A program made the position numbers and the translations under genes. From Cyclobacteriaceae bacterium (lineage in GTDB: Bacteria; Bacteroidota; Bacteroidia; Cytophagales; Cyclobacteriaceae): a stretch of DNA of 64,000 bases. Location of the stretch: positions 372,001 to 436,000 of the forward strand of contig JAEUUF010000002.1 in NCBI GenBank assembly GCA_016787645.1, read 5' to 3'. The notes below the pieces were generated by a model. That model had not been told where the DNA came from, did no database searches, and saw only the letters and a list, made by a program, of their open reading frames with translations. Shown in pieces: positions 36,442 through 44,141 of the stretch (the first letter of the stretch is position 1; every line of letters starts with the position of its first letter).

Positions 36442-37416
36442 ATGAACCGCATCGATCGACTGACGGCTATTCTCATTCATTTGCAATCGCAAAAGATTGT
36501 GAAGGCGGAGGAGATTGCCGATCGTTTCGAAATCAGCACCCGCACGGTTTATCGGGATGTCAAGGCGCTCATGGAAGCGGGGGTACCCATCGGCTCGGAG
36601 GCCGGAACTGGCTATTTCATCGTGGACGGCTATCACCTTCCGCCGGTGATGTTCACCCAAGACGAAGCCGGCGCCATGCTGGTGGCCGGAAAGCTGGTGG
36701 ATAAACTCACTGACAAGTCGGTGCGGCAAGCGTATACCTCGGCGTTGCATAAAATTAAATCGGTACTCGACGCCAACGAAAAGGATCGACTCCAAAGCCT
36801 GGATGCCAGCGTGGAAGTCTTTCTCCGCTCGCGTTCGGAGGGTAACGCCCCGTCCGAATTTCCGGACCATTTTATGACGGCCATCCAGCGGGCGGTGGCG
36901 GCGAGGACCGTATTGAAGATCACCTACACCAACCAGCAGGGCGAAAGCAGCCGGCGAGAAGTGGAGCCGTTGGGTGTTACTTACTATGCCATGGGCTGGC
37001 ATCTCATCGCCTGGTGCAAGCTTCGCCAGGAGTATCGCGATTTCCGGTCGGATCGGATTCGCGACCTGGTCGATACGGGCCAATCTTTTGGAAAGAAAGA
37101 TCACATTTCACTGCGGGAATATTTTGAGACCGTAGCTCGGGAGAACCGGGGGATGACTCCGGTAATTCTCCTCTTTGACAAAGCCCGTCTGCGGGGACGT
37201 CCGCTCTATGGTAGCGTGCGCGAGACTGACCTCGGCGACCGGATCAGGGCGGAGTTCATGATGGACAACCTTGAATCCATGGCACGATGGCTACTGATGT
37301 ATGGCACCGCCGTCGAAGTGGAATCACCTGAGGAGTTGAAACATGCGCTGGTAAAGCTGGTGGAAGAGTTGAAGGAGCACCATGGGGTGGGGAGTGTGGT
37401 GGGCAGTGACCGGTGA
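36442..37416 (+). CDS. HTH/WYL-domain transcriptional regulator (YafY type)
   Basis: A 324-residue regulator. An N-terminal HTH_11 domain (about 5-58) has the recognition helix around EIADRFEISTRTVYRDVKAL; a WYL domain follows (GWHLIAWCKLRQEYRDFRSDRI near 190-212) and then a C-terminal WCX extension. It is 25 bases after the transporter gene, so a role in galactose control is plausible, but WYL proteins also control DNA-damage and CRISPR functions. The stop codon and the last residues (about VVGSDR) lie inside a heptamer array that begins at 37403, so the natural C-terminus may have been altered. Confidence 0.88.
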   Translation: MNRIDRLTAILIHLQSQKIVKAEEIADRFEISTRTVYRDVKALMEAGVPIGSEAGTGYFIVDGYHLPPVMFTQDEAGAMLVAGKLVDKLTDKSVRQAYTSALHKIKSVLDANEKDRLQSLDASVEVFLRSRSEGNAPSEFPDHFMTAIQRAVAARTVLKITYTNQQGESSRREVEPLGVTYYAMGWHLIAWCKLRQEYRDFRSDRIRDLVDTGQSFGKKDHISLREYFETVARENRGMTPVILLFDKARLRGRPLYGSVRETDLGDRIRAEFMMDNLESMARWLLMYGTAVEVESPEELKHALVKLVEELKEHHGVGSVVGSDR

Positions 37417-37472
37417 TCGGTGAACAGTGAACAGTAAACGGTGAAAAGTGATCGGTGATCAGTAATCGGTAG
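37403..37472 (+). repeat. heptamer tandem array, NCRGTGA family (10 units)
   Basis: Ten 7-bp units in perfect phase with consensus NC(A/G)GTGA (for example TCGGTGA, ACAGTGA, ACGGTGA, TCAGTAA). The first two units belong to the end of the WYL gene and the second supplies its TGA stop. It is the first such array in the window, in sense direction with respect to the WYL gene. Confidence 0.9.
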
Positions 37473-37502
37473 TAAAATAGAAAGTATCCCGAACCAGCAA
37501 CT

Positions 37503-37544
37503 AGTATCCAGTGCCCAGTACCCAGGGCCCAGAACCTAGAACCA
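37503..37544 (+). repeat. heptamer array, AGTACCC family (6 units)
   Basis: Six 7-bp units in phase (AGTATCC, AGTGCCC, AGTACCC, AGGGCCC, AGAACCT, AGAACCA), ending 5 bases before the ATG of the aminotransferase gene, so they form its leader. No Shine-Dalgarno-like sequence is present between the array and the ATG. Confidence 0.85.
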
Positions 37545-37549
37545 ATCTT

Positions 37550-38821
37550 ATGACCAAATCATCATCATCTCCGCGTCGCGAATTTCTTCGAAAATTGTTT
37601 GTTGGTGCGGCGGCTACTATGACCCTGCCCTCATTGGCGGCAGCGGGGCCGGTACCTGAAATGCCGGTTGACGGTGATCCTCTTGACGAACGGTACTGGG
37701 AGATGATTAAACAGCAGTTTGCGGTGCCCACCAACCGGGTGATGATGAATGCGGCCAACTTGTGCCCGCCGCCGTATGGTGTGGCGCAGAAGGTAGAGCA
37801 AACACTCACTGACCTGGGTCAGGATGTTTCATTTCAGTTCAGGGATAAGTTTGATGTCATCCGAGTTACCTCGCTGGAGAAATTGTCTGCCTACCTCGGG
37901 GTGTCGAAAGATGAAGTAGCGATCACTCGCAATACCTCGGAAGGCAACAACATCATCGTCAACGGCTTCGATCTCAAGGCCGGGGATGAAGTGGTTTTGT
38001 GGGATGAGAACCACGAGAGCAACCTCATTTCATGGGAGTACCGGGCCAAGCGACTCGGGTTTACCGTGAAGAAAGTTACCCTGCCGGCGAACCCTGCGAG
38101 CAAGGAAGAAATCATCCAGCAGTTCCAGAAAGCGATGACTTCCCGGACCCGGGTGCTCGCTTTCTCCCACATCAGCAATCACAACGCCATTGTACTTCCT
38201 GCCCGTGAACTTTGTGCGTTGGCGCGGAGCAAGAACATCCTCACGCATATCGACGGTGCGCAGTCCTTTGGTTTCATGGATTTGAACTTAAAGGAACTCG
38301 GTTGCGATTCGTACACCGGCAGCCTGCACAAGTGGTTCATGGGGCCGTTTGAGACTGGAGTACTTTATTTGCGTAAGGAGCTGGTGGACCGGCTCTGGCC
38401 ACAGATCATCAGTGCAGGATGGGCGGAGAGTGCCAAGAGTGTGGATGCCCGCTACGGAATATTGGGACAGCGCAACGAAGCGATGCCGGCGGCGATTCCG
38501 GAGGCGGTCGACTTTCATTTAAAGATTGGCAAGCCGGTGGTCGAGGCGCGGGTGCGCGAACTCAATCGCTATCTGCGGGCCCAGCTGGCGGCCAAAGTGC
38601 CCAACGTTCAGTTCACCTCACCGGAAGCGTTGACGGCCAACATTACCTTCTTCAATGTTCCCGGGAAGACCTCCGACCAAATCTACCGGGAGTTGTACAG
38701 CACATATGGCATTGCCAGTGCCCCGATGGCAGGGGTGCGGCTTTCGCCGAATATTTACATCACGATGGGTGATATCGACCGGGTTGTGGATGCGGTGACC
38801 AGGATTGCTCGTGGCGCATGA
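37550..38821 (+). CDS. Tat-exported class V aminotransferase-fold (PLP) enzyme
   Basis: A 423-residue protein with a twin-arginine signal (SSPRREFLRKLFVGAAA at about 6-22) followed by a class V aminotransferase domain: TRNTSEGNNIIV, the PLP-binding Asp of HIDGAQSFGFMDL and the Schiff-base lysine K261 in GSLHKWFMGPFE. Relatives are isopenicillin-N epimerase-like or cysteine desulfurase-like enzymes. The export of a folded PLP enzyme fits the Tat route, which keeps cofactors bound. Substrate is not predictable. ATG 37550 is used; a Met at 37511 lies inside repeat sequence and is rejected. Confidence 0.87.
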   Translation: MTKSSSSPRREFLRKLFVGAAATMTLPSLAAAGPVPEMPVDGDPLDERYWEMIKQQFAVPTNRVMMNAANLCPPPYGVAQKVEQTLTDLGQDVSFQFRDKFDVIRVTSLEKLSAYLGVSKDEVAITRNTSEGNNIIVNGFDLKAGDEVVLWDENHESNLISWEYRAKRLGFTVKKVTLPANPASKEEIIQQFQKAMTSRTRVLAFSHISNHNAIVLPARELCALARSKNILTHIDGAQSFGFMDLNLKELGCDSYTGSLHKWFMGPFETGVLYLRKELVDRLWPQIISAGWAESAKSVDARYGILGQRNEAMPAAIPEAVDFHLKIGKPVVEARVRELNRYLRAQLAAKVPNVQFTSPEALTANITFFNVPGKTSDQIYRELYSTYGIASAPMAGVRLSPNIYITMGDIDRVVDAVTRIARGA

Positions 38822-38926
38822 TTCAGGCTTATCCGGAAATCCTCCGTTAATAGTTGGAAACTAATTTTTTTAATTTCCCATTACTCTTGACATAGGGCTG
38901 TCAGGGGTCGCTCGTTTATTCGTACC

Positions 38927-39187
38927 ATGAGAAACGTATTGGTATTTGCCACTTCGGTGGATTCTGCCCTGGCGGCGCGGTCGCTGAGGCATCCGCTGGA
39001 TCTGCTGGTCGGGTCGTCGGGTTGGAATTTTGACCTCGACGATTGTGACCGGGTCCTGCGGGTGATCCACCCGATTGATCCGGGTGAGATTGTCCAGCTC
39101 CTTCACGACCATGGCTTCCAGTGCCGTGAACTCGGTGATGAAGTACTTAGTGTAGCGGAATCGATCACACAAAAAATGGTATCATGA
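38927..39187 (+). CDS. small protein, ferredoxin-like alpha/beta pattern, unknown function
   Basis: An 86-residue protein with no signal peptide. The sequence MRNVLVFATSV, a WNFDLDDCDRVLRV strand region and a last helix plus GFQCREL suggest a beta-alpha-beta-beta-alpha-beta fold like small metal-binding domains, but the usual CxxC is missing. Its stop overlaps the ATG of the next gene by 4 bases (ATGA), a strong sign that it is translated and linked to it. I do not recognise a named family. Confidence 0.7.
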   Translation: MRNVLVFATSVDSALAARSLRHPLDLLVGSSGWNFDLDDCDRVLRVIHPIDPGEIVQLLHDHGFQCRELGDEVLSVAESITQKMVS

Positions 39188-39699
39188 GGAAAGTAATTCT
39201 CGGCGTCGCGGTTTCGCTCGATGGCTATATCGAAGGACCCAAGGGGGAATTTGACTGGTGTTTCACTGACCAGGATTACGGCATGTCGGAGTTTTTCAAA
39301 AGGATTGATGCGTTGTTCATGGGACGGAAATCTTTTGAGCTTGCCCAATCGATGGGAGGTGAAAGTCCATGGAAAGGGATTACGACCTATGTATTTTCCA
39401 ATACGTTGAAGACGATCAGCGTCGCCGATACTCGACTCGTTTCTGGTGATACCCTCGAAGAAGTGAAGAAGATCAAGGAATCGCCTGGTAAGGACATCTG
39501 GCTGTTTGGCGGTGCTGAGTTGACTTCATCACTGATGAATGCTAACCTCGTTGATGAATGTTGGCTTTCGGTGCATCCTATCCTGCTGGGGGGTGGGAAG
39601 CCGCTTTTTCAGTCTTTAAAGAATAGAAAAAACCTTGTACTCCTCAAGGTAAATCAATACGCAACTGGTTTGGTCTCACTTTGCTATGGCACGTCGTGA
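39184..39699 (+). CDS. dihydrofolate reductase family protein (RibD C-terminal domain)
   Basis: A 171-residue protein matching the RibD-C/YyaP-YwjB group: start ILGVAVSLDGYIEGPKGEFDW, the central LFMGRKSFELAQ and ISVADTRLVSGDT, and the WLFGGAELTSSLMNANLVDE NADP-site segment near 103-122, then LLGGGKPLF. Members are NADPH-dependent reductases of unknown substrate and often act on pterins or flavin precursors. Translation is probably coupled to the 86-residue protein upstream (ATGA overlap). Confidence 0.88.
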   Translation: MRKVILGVAVSLDGYIEGPKGEFDWCFTDQDYGMSEFFKRIDALFMGRKSFELAQSMGGESPWKGITTYVFSNTLKTISVADTRLVSGDTLEEVKKIKESPGKDIWLFGGAELTSSLMNANLVDECWLSVHPILLGGGKPLFQSLKNRKNLVLLKVNQYATGLVSLCYGTS

Positions 39700-39711
39700 G
39701 GGGACGTTCGA

Positions 39712-40479
39712 CTAATTGCAGGTGTAGGTAATGGTTTGTGTGATGGTTGCAGCTGGGAAGGTAACCACCATGTTGATGGATGTCGGATACCCGCTGGCGT
39801 TAAACACGTAGTCAAGATTGACTTCAGAAGGTGACGGAGTGATGCTGTGGATGATCTTCCTGGGATAATTATCTGTAAAATAAGTTGGAACGGGAGTGCC
39901 ATTGTACCGGATCAGGCGACTTTCATATTCATAAGTCGAGGTATAAGCGGGAGTCGAATCCACGGTGGTCACCGTAGATGAGTAATTCTTTGTTGTATTG
40001 TTAGGATAAGTGTATTCTACCGTCGTAAGCTGGCCACAGGAAGTGCAAGAACTAAATCCAGTCCTTTCCACATGGGTGATCAACTGTCCATCAGCGTTAT
40101 ACGTGTAGGCCTTTACTATCCAAAGCGGATTACCAACATCGGAAATGTAAAGCGAGTCGCGAATAAGTTGATGGCCGTTGCCGTAGAAATAGAATTCTTT
40201 AAAACCAGTGGAAGCATCCTGGATTATCAGACGGCCCTCGTTGTCATAGGTGTAGGTGGTCGTCCAGGAGGTAGCATCCATGACAGATTGCGATGATATA
40301 ATCTGGCCTCCAGTGCTGTAATTGAAGGTAGTGGTAGTGGTCTGGCCGTCATTATTTATTGAAGTGCTAATGATGCGACAGGATTGAGGGGCGGCATCGT
40401 CCTTCTTGGTGCAAGAGGAGAAAATTGCTGCAGTGACCACGAGGGTCATAACGGAAGTACGAACTCTTTTCATCATCAT
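39712..40479 (-). CDS. lipoprotein with RHS/YD-like repeats, unknown function
   Basis: A 255-residue lipoprotein with lipobox FSSC (Cys near 23). The mature part is a run of short beta repeats such as TYTYDNEGRLIIQD, AYTYNADGQLITHV and EYTYPNNTTKNY, like the YD/RHS repeat seen in many Bacteroidota surface proteins, with two Cys-containing turns (SSCTSCG). Sequence suggests an exposed beta structure; no enzyme motif is visible. It is convergent with the reductase gene and divergent from the YkgJ gene. Confidence 0.75.
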   Translation of the reverse strand: MMMKRVRTSVMTLVVTAAIFSSCTKKDDAAPQSCRIISTSINNDGQTTTTTFNYSTGGQIISSQSVMDATSWTTTYTYDNEGRLIIQDASTGFKEFYFYGNGHQLIRDSLYISDVGNPLWIVKAYTYNADGQLITHVERTGFSSCTSCGQLTTVEYTYPNNTTKNYSSTVTTVDSTPAYTSTYEYESRLIRYNGTPVPTYFTDNYPRKIIHSITPSPSEVNLDYVFNASGYPTSINMVVTFPAATITQTITYTCN

Positions 40480-40515
40480 ACTAAAATAGGAAATTCGGGT
40501 TAGCGACTCAATGTC

Positions 40516-40523
40516 TACCTTTG
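40516..40523 (+). promoter_or_regulatory. candidate -7 box of the YkgJ gene
   Basis: TACCTTTG, an exact TAnnTTTG match, ends 6 bases before the ATG at 40530. That leaves room for almost no leader, so the message may be leaderless or the box may be fortuitous. Confidence 0.35.
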
Positions 40524-40529
40524 AGAATT

Positions 40530-41120
40530 ATGCGCCTTGAAGAGCTTTCCGAGCAGGTTCAGGATTTGTTCAGCAGATTGGATGAATCCATCAGCCAGTT
40601 TCAATCGGCCACGACCCTGCATTGCGGTTGGGGTTGCGGAAAGTGCTGCTTCAAACCCGATATTGAAGCGACGCCACTCGAGTTTATTCCCTTTGCACTT
40701 CACTTGTATAAATCAGGTCGTGCCGATGAGTGGTATGAAAAACTGAGGTCAACCCAGGATCCGGTCTGCATGATTCTAAACCCCACCAGCGATGCGCAGG
40801 GGTTGTGTTCGGAGTACAAGCACCGCGGACTCATCTGCAGACTGTTTGGTTATTCGGCGCGAACCAACAAGTATGGGAAGAAGGAGATGGTCACTTGCTC
40901 TATTATCAAGACAGAACAAGCCGACGCCTACCAGCGGGCGGAAGCCGCGATAGACAATGAACTGGCGGTACCCGTGATGAATCAGTATTATCTCCAATTG
41001 ACGTCTATCGACCCTGAACTGGCCCGCGATTTTTATCCCATCAATGTAGCCATCCGCAAAGCCCTGGAGACCGTGCTGCAGTATTATACCTACCACGACC
41101 AGGAGGATACAGATCGTTGA
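40530..41120 (+). CDS. YkgJ family cysteine cluster protein
   Basis: A 196-residue protein of the YkgJ/CxxCxxCC zinc- or iron-cluster family: an N-terminal Cys cluster at about 35-41 (CGWGCGKCCF), then conserved Cys in DPVCMIL, GLCSEYK and GLICRLFGY. Proteins of this family are thought to bind a metal centre and are of unknown function; Bacteroidota members often carry an extended C-terminal helix region. ATG 40530 is chosen after a TACCTTTG box. Confidence 0.85.
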   Translation: MRLEELSEQVQDLFSRLDESISQFQSATTLHCGWGCGKCCFKPDIEATPLEFIPFALHLYKSGRADEWYEKLRSTQDPVCMILNPTSDAQGLCSEYKHRGLICRLFGYSARTNKYGKKEMVTCSIIKTEQADAYQRAEAAIDNELAVPVMNQYYLQLTSIDPELARDFYPINVAIRKALETVLQYYTYHDQEDTDR

Positions 41121-41130
41121 ATAAGTAATT

Positions 41131-41343
41131 CTATTTTGGTTTTACGATCTCCGATGAGAATACCTGGAGAACTTTTGCAGAAATGCGGGGAAGCACCGTG
41201 CGGGGTGCGGCGGTAGTACTGCTTGGTTTCATGGCGCCCGACCGTTTCAGGGGACCTGACCAAACGATCGTCGTCAGTGTCACCAGGACCGCTACCGCGA
41301 TCCCGAGAAGCACCAGCCATAACCGATCAGTCAATGTTTTCAT
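41131..41343 (-). CDS. small single-pass membrane protein (hypothetical)
   Basis: A 70-residue product with one predicted helix at about 7-28 (LWLVLLGIAVAVLVTLTTIVW), a charged end and no recognisable family. It is convergent with the YkgJ gene (10 bases apart) and divergent from the thioredoxin-like gene. Coding is likely from codon use and the clear membrane segment, but the product has not been matched to a known family. Confidence 0.55.
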   Translation of the reverse strand: MKTLTDRLWLVLLGIAVAVLVTLTTIVWSGPLKRSGAMKPSSTTAAPRTVLPRISAKVLQVFSSEIVKPK

Positions 41344-41570
41344 ACGATGGGAACTCTTTGGCAAATGCGATACCACTTCAAAAACCTTCAAATTTAACCA
41401 GATTTTGAGGGGGCCCTGTTCAATCCCGTACACCCTGGTTATTCTTTTCGTACAGTAATACCCCTGTTTTGGTACAGGGTTACAATATGGCCACCCAGAT
41501 TATTCAAGGCCGGATGACCTATTTTCTGTTTACATTTGTTGCAGCATCAAGACCATTATTACACGGTATC

Positions 41571-42131
41571 ATGAAGAAGTACTTTCTCCTGGTATTTTTC
41601 GCAGCAGTGACCTCCCTCGCCTTTGGGCAGGAAGCAGCCAGCAGCCCGGTGCAATGGATGTCCTTCGAAGAGGCAGTGCAGCGCTCCAAGGTCGAGAAGC
41701 GCAAGATTTTCATTGATGTTTACACGGACTGGTGCGGCTGGTGCAAAGTCATGGATAAGAATACCTTCAGCGAGGCCAATGTGGCCAAAGTCCTGAACGA
41801 GAAATTCTACCCGGTGAAATTTGACGCAGAACAAACAAAGGACATTGAATTTGATGGACGTACGTTCAAGTTCATCCCCCAGGGAAACAAGGGTGTGCAT
41901 GAACTGGCCGTGGCTCTCCTGAACAGCCAGATGTCCTACCCGACGGTTGTTTTTCTTGATGAGAATTTCAGGATGATCCAGCCGCTCCCCGGCTACCAGA
42001 AGGCTCCCGATTTTCATCGCATCATCCAGTTTATCGGCGAGGACTATTTCAAGAAAATGAAGTGGTCGGAATTTCAGACCGTCTACAAGTCCCCTTACAC
42101 GGATACCCCCGGAAACGGCTCCGGCCACTGA
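41571..42131 (+). CDS. periplasmic thioredoxin-fold protein (DUF255/Thioredoxin_7 type)
   Basis: A 186-residue exported protein: signal peptide 1-20 (LAFGQEA), then a thioredoxin fold with the active site CGWCK near 56-60 (DWCGWCKVMDKNTF), the cis-Pro segment SYPTVVFLDENF, and the variant long beta-hairpin typical of the DUF255 group. It is probably a periplasmic oxidoreductase or a chaperone for thiols. Start at the ATG before the signal peptide; the longer open frame is not supported. Confidence 0.87.
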   Translation: MKKYFLLVFFAAVTSLAFGQEAASSPVQWMSFEEAVQRSKVEKRKIFIDVYTDWCGWCKVMDKNTFSEANVAKVLNEKFYPVKFDAEQTKDIEFDGRTFKFIPQGNKGVHELAVALLNSQMSYPTVVFLDENFRMIQPLPGYQKAPDFHRIIQFIGEDYFKKMKWSEFQTVYKSPYTDTPGNGSGH

Positions 42132-42150
42132 GCGATTTTCAACCCATAAA

Positions 42151-42180
42151 AAAACCCTCTTTACGAGGGTTTTGTATTTC
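42151..42180 (+). terminator. terminator of the thioredoxin-like gene
   Basis: Stem AAAACCCTC / GAGGGTTTT with loop TTTAC, preceded by an A-run (so it can also work leftwards) and followed by a T-rich tail. It separates the plus-strand gene from the minus-strand small membrane protein downstream. Confidence 0.75.
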
Positions 42181-42194
42181 TTGGCCAGGGAGAA

Positions 42195-42335
42195 TTAATG
42201 GTTTTCCCCGGATTGCTCTTCTTCTTTCTTCACTTTTTCCGCGTCCACAAACGCGAGAGCGTTGACAAACCCGATGATAATGGCAACGATCAGGACAAAC
42301 AGGTTGGCGCCATCTCCGACTACTTGGTAGAACAT
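42195..42335 (-). CDS. 46-residue single-pass membrane protein
   Basis: A short open frame of 46 codons reading MFYQVVGDGA, then a strongly hydrophobic helix (about residues 11-30), then DAEKVKKEEEQSGENH. The N-terminus is short and uncharged, the helix uniform and the tail charged, which is the usual look of a small inner-membrane protein with the tail in the cytosol. It fills the otherwise empty 200-base gap upstream of the HD-domain gene on the same strand. A real gene is likely but not proven. Confidence 0.6.
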   Translation of the reverse strand: MFYQVVGDGANLFVLIVAIIIGFVNALAFVDAEKVKKEEEQSGENH

Positions 42336-42405
42336 AGGTCAGTGGTTATTGAATTCAAATGTAAGGGTTCCGCGCTATTTGATCCAAACAAGCCCTTAAA
42401 TTTCC

Positions 42406-42948
42406 TCAGATGGCCAGCTCCGCCCTGTTTTGCCTGAGCACGTCGATAATGAAAGAAATGTGCCCGGCGAGGTCAACACCGAAAAGTTCTGCCCCCTTGT
42501 ATACTTCCTCCCGGTCAACCTTGGCGGCAAAGCCTTTGTCCTTGAGTTTTTTGATGACCGACTTCGCTTCCAGGCTGGCAATGCCATCGGGCCGAACCTG
42601 GGCACAGGCAACGATAAAGCCAGTAAGCTCATCGCACGCCAGCAGAGCCTTATCCAGGAGGGTTTCATAGGCCACACCCCATTTAGTATAGTGCGCAGCA
42701 ATGGCGTGGGCGATTACCTCGTTGCCGGATTCGCGGAGCTTTTCTACGATCACGTTGGGGTGCTTGTCGGGATAGGCTTCATAGTCAGCGTCATGAAGCA
42801 AGCCGGCAATGGCCCAGGTCTCTGGATCTTCGCCCAGTTTTTTGGCATACGCTTCCATGACCAGTTCGACCGTCCGCATATGGCGGAGCAGGCTGGCACT
42901 TTGGGTAAGGGAGGCGAGGAGGGTACGTGCTTCTTCTCGAGTAATCAT
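42406..42948 (-). CDS. HD-domain hydrolase
   Basis: A 180-residue protein of the HD superfamily: H23 in LLRHMRTVE, the metal-binding HD pair in AGLLHDADYEAYPDKHP (H52, D53), and H83/H87-type positions in VIAHAIAAHYT, then a Cys/Glu-rich helix. The set matches an HDIG-like phosphohydrolase, substrate unknown. Its ATG overlaps the TPR gene stop by 4 bases (ATGA on the minus strand), so the two are translationally coupled. Confidence 0.88.
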   Translation of the reverse strand: MITREEARTLLASLTQSASLLRHMRTVELVMEAYAKKLGEDPETWAIAGLLHDADYEAYPDKHPNVIVEKLRESGNEVIAHAIAAHYTKWGVAYETLLDKALLACDELTGFIVACAQVRPDGIASLEAKSVIKKLKDKGFAAKVDREEVYKGAELFGVDLAGHISFIIDVLRQNRAELAI

Positions 42949-44084
42949 TGGGGCTGTCTTCTTTTGCGCCAGTAAAGCATGTTGAATCCCGCAATGCCGA
43001 TGATCAACGCCAGTACGCCGGCGACAATGATGATTTGGGCGTTGCGGAGTTTCAGCGTTTTGTTCTGGTCGCTGAGCTGGAGTTCTTCGAGGGCATTCTC
43101 CTTCTCCTGGAGTTGCAAAGCCATGTCCATCTGGGTAATTCGACGCGTGCTTTCCTCACCAAAGACTTTCTCACGCGCGCCGTCATACTTGAGCAAGGTT
43201 TCATAAGCCTCCTTCATCTTTCCCTGCCGGGCAAAATTGGCCGACATGCTTTTGAGGATCTGGGGGAGCATGTAGTTAGCCTGCAGTTCCGCAGCGAGGG
43301 CCAGTGCATCATCGAGGTATTTTTGGGCTTGTTTGGGCTGAGCCGCCTTTTCATACATCTCGCCCAGGTTGGAAAGGATCGACAATTCCGTTGACCGGTT
43401 GCCTTGCTTGCGCACCAGTTCAAGCGCCTGCTGGTAAAAGTCGCCGGCACGCTGGTAGTTGCCCTGGCGGTAATAGACGCTGCCAATGTTCACCAGGGGA
43501 TCCACGAAAGTGATACCTGCTTTCTCCGCCAGTTTCCAGGCGTCGGTATAATAGGTGAGAGCCTTGTCGTAGAGTTGCAGGTCGCTGTGGAGATTGCCCA
43601 GGTTGTTCATCGACCCGATGATCTGGTCCGTATTGCCGAGCGCGACAAAGCCTTGGTTGGATTCTTCATAAAAGGTCAACGCCTGGGAGTAATTCCGTTT
43701 CATGGAATAGATGGTGGCGATGTTGTTCTTGGTGGTTGCTATGCCTTCGGCGTTCTGGAGCGTTGTATACAGTTCGAGCGACTTCAAGTAATTGGCGAGG
43801 GCAAGGTCAAGTGCACCCTGATTTCGGTAGGCAACACCGAGGTTATTGAACGAGGCGGCCATTCCTTTTTTATCCCCGATCTTTTCTGCCAGGATCATCG
43901 CTTCGCGGGTGTAACCGACTGCGGCAATGGGGTCCGAACTGATATAAGCCCTGAACAGCTCGTTCATGACCTTAACCCTTTCAACACCCTGCGCGGTCTT
44001 TAATTGGTTTTCCAGGCTGTCGATCGTACCTGCATAGGTGGCCAATGCAGCGAAGAAGCAGACGCTACTGATTAAATACTTCAT
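42945..44084 (-). CDS. TPR-repeat membrane protein
   Basis: A 379-residue exported protein (signal peptide 1-18) with about seven tandem TPRs (from NELFRAYISSDPIAAVGYTREA on, e.g. FNNLGVAYRNQGALDLALANYLKSLELY), a coiled coil (about 310-345) and a C-terminal transmembrane helix (AQIIIVAGVLALIIGIAGFNML) followed by a short basic end. This layout is like TPR-coiled coil-TM sensors whose output domain (histidine kinase or HTH) would sit after the helix; here only eight residues follow. It is coupled to the HD-domain gene. Confidence 0.85.
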   Translation of the reverse strand: MKYLISSVCFFAALATYAGTIDSLENQLKTAQGVERVKVMNELFRAYISSDPIAAVGYTREAMILAEKIGDKKGMAASFNNLGVAYRNQGALDLALANYLKSLELYTTLQNAEGIATTKNNIATIYSMKRNYSQALTFYEESNQGFVALGNTDQIIGSMNNLGNLHSDLQLYDKALTYYTDAWKLAEKAGITFVDPLVNIGSVYYRQGNYQRAGDFYQQALELVRKQGNRSTELSILSNLGEMYEKAAQPKQAQKYLDDALALAAELQANYMLPQILKSMSANFARQGKMKEAYETLLKYDGAREKVFGEESTRRITQMDMALQLQEKENALEELQLSDQNKTLKLRNAQIIIVAGVLALIIGIAGFNMLYWRKRRQPQ

Positions 44085-44141
44085 AGCGATAAAATTAAGA
44101 CATTAATCACAACCGCCACGGAATAGCTTCGGGGCAGACCG

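Noticed and set aside
37403-37544. CRISPR array
   Set aside because: The direct repeats are 7 bp with no spacers of regular length, and no cas genes are near.
41462-41479. CCCTGT-N6-ACAGGG dyad upstream of the thioredoxin-like gene
   Set aside because: Only 6 bp long and without a nearby regulator; it is too common by chance to call an operator.
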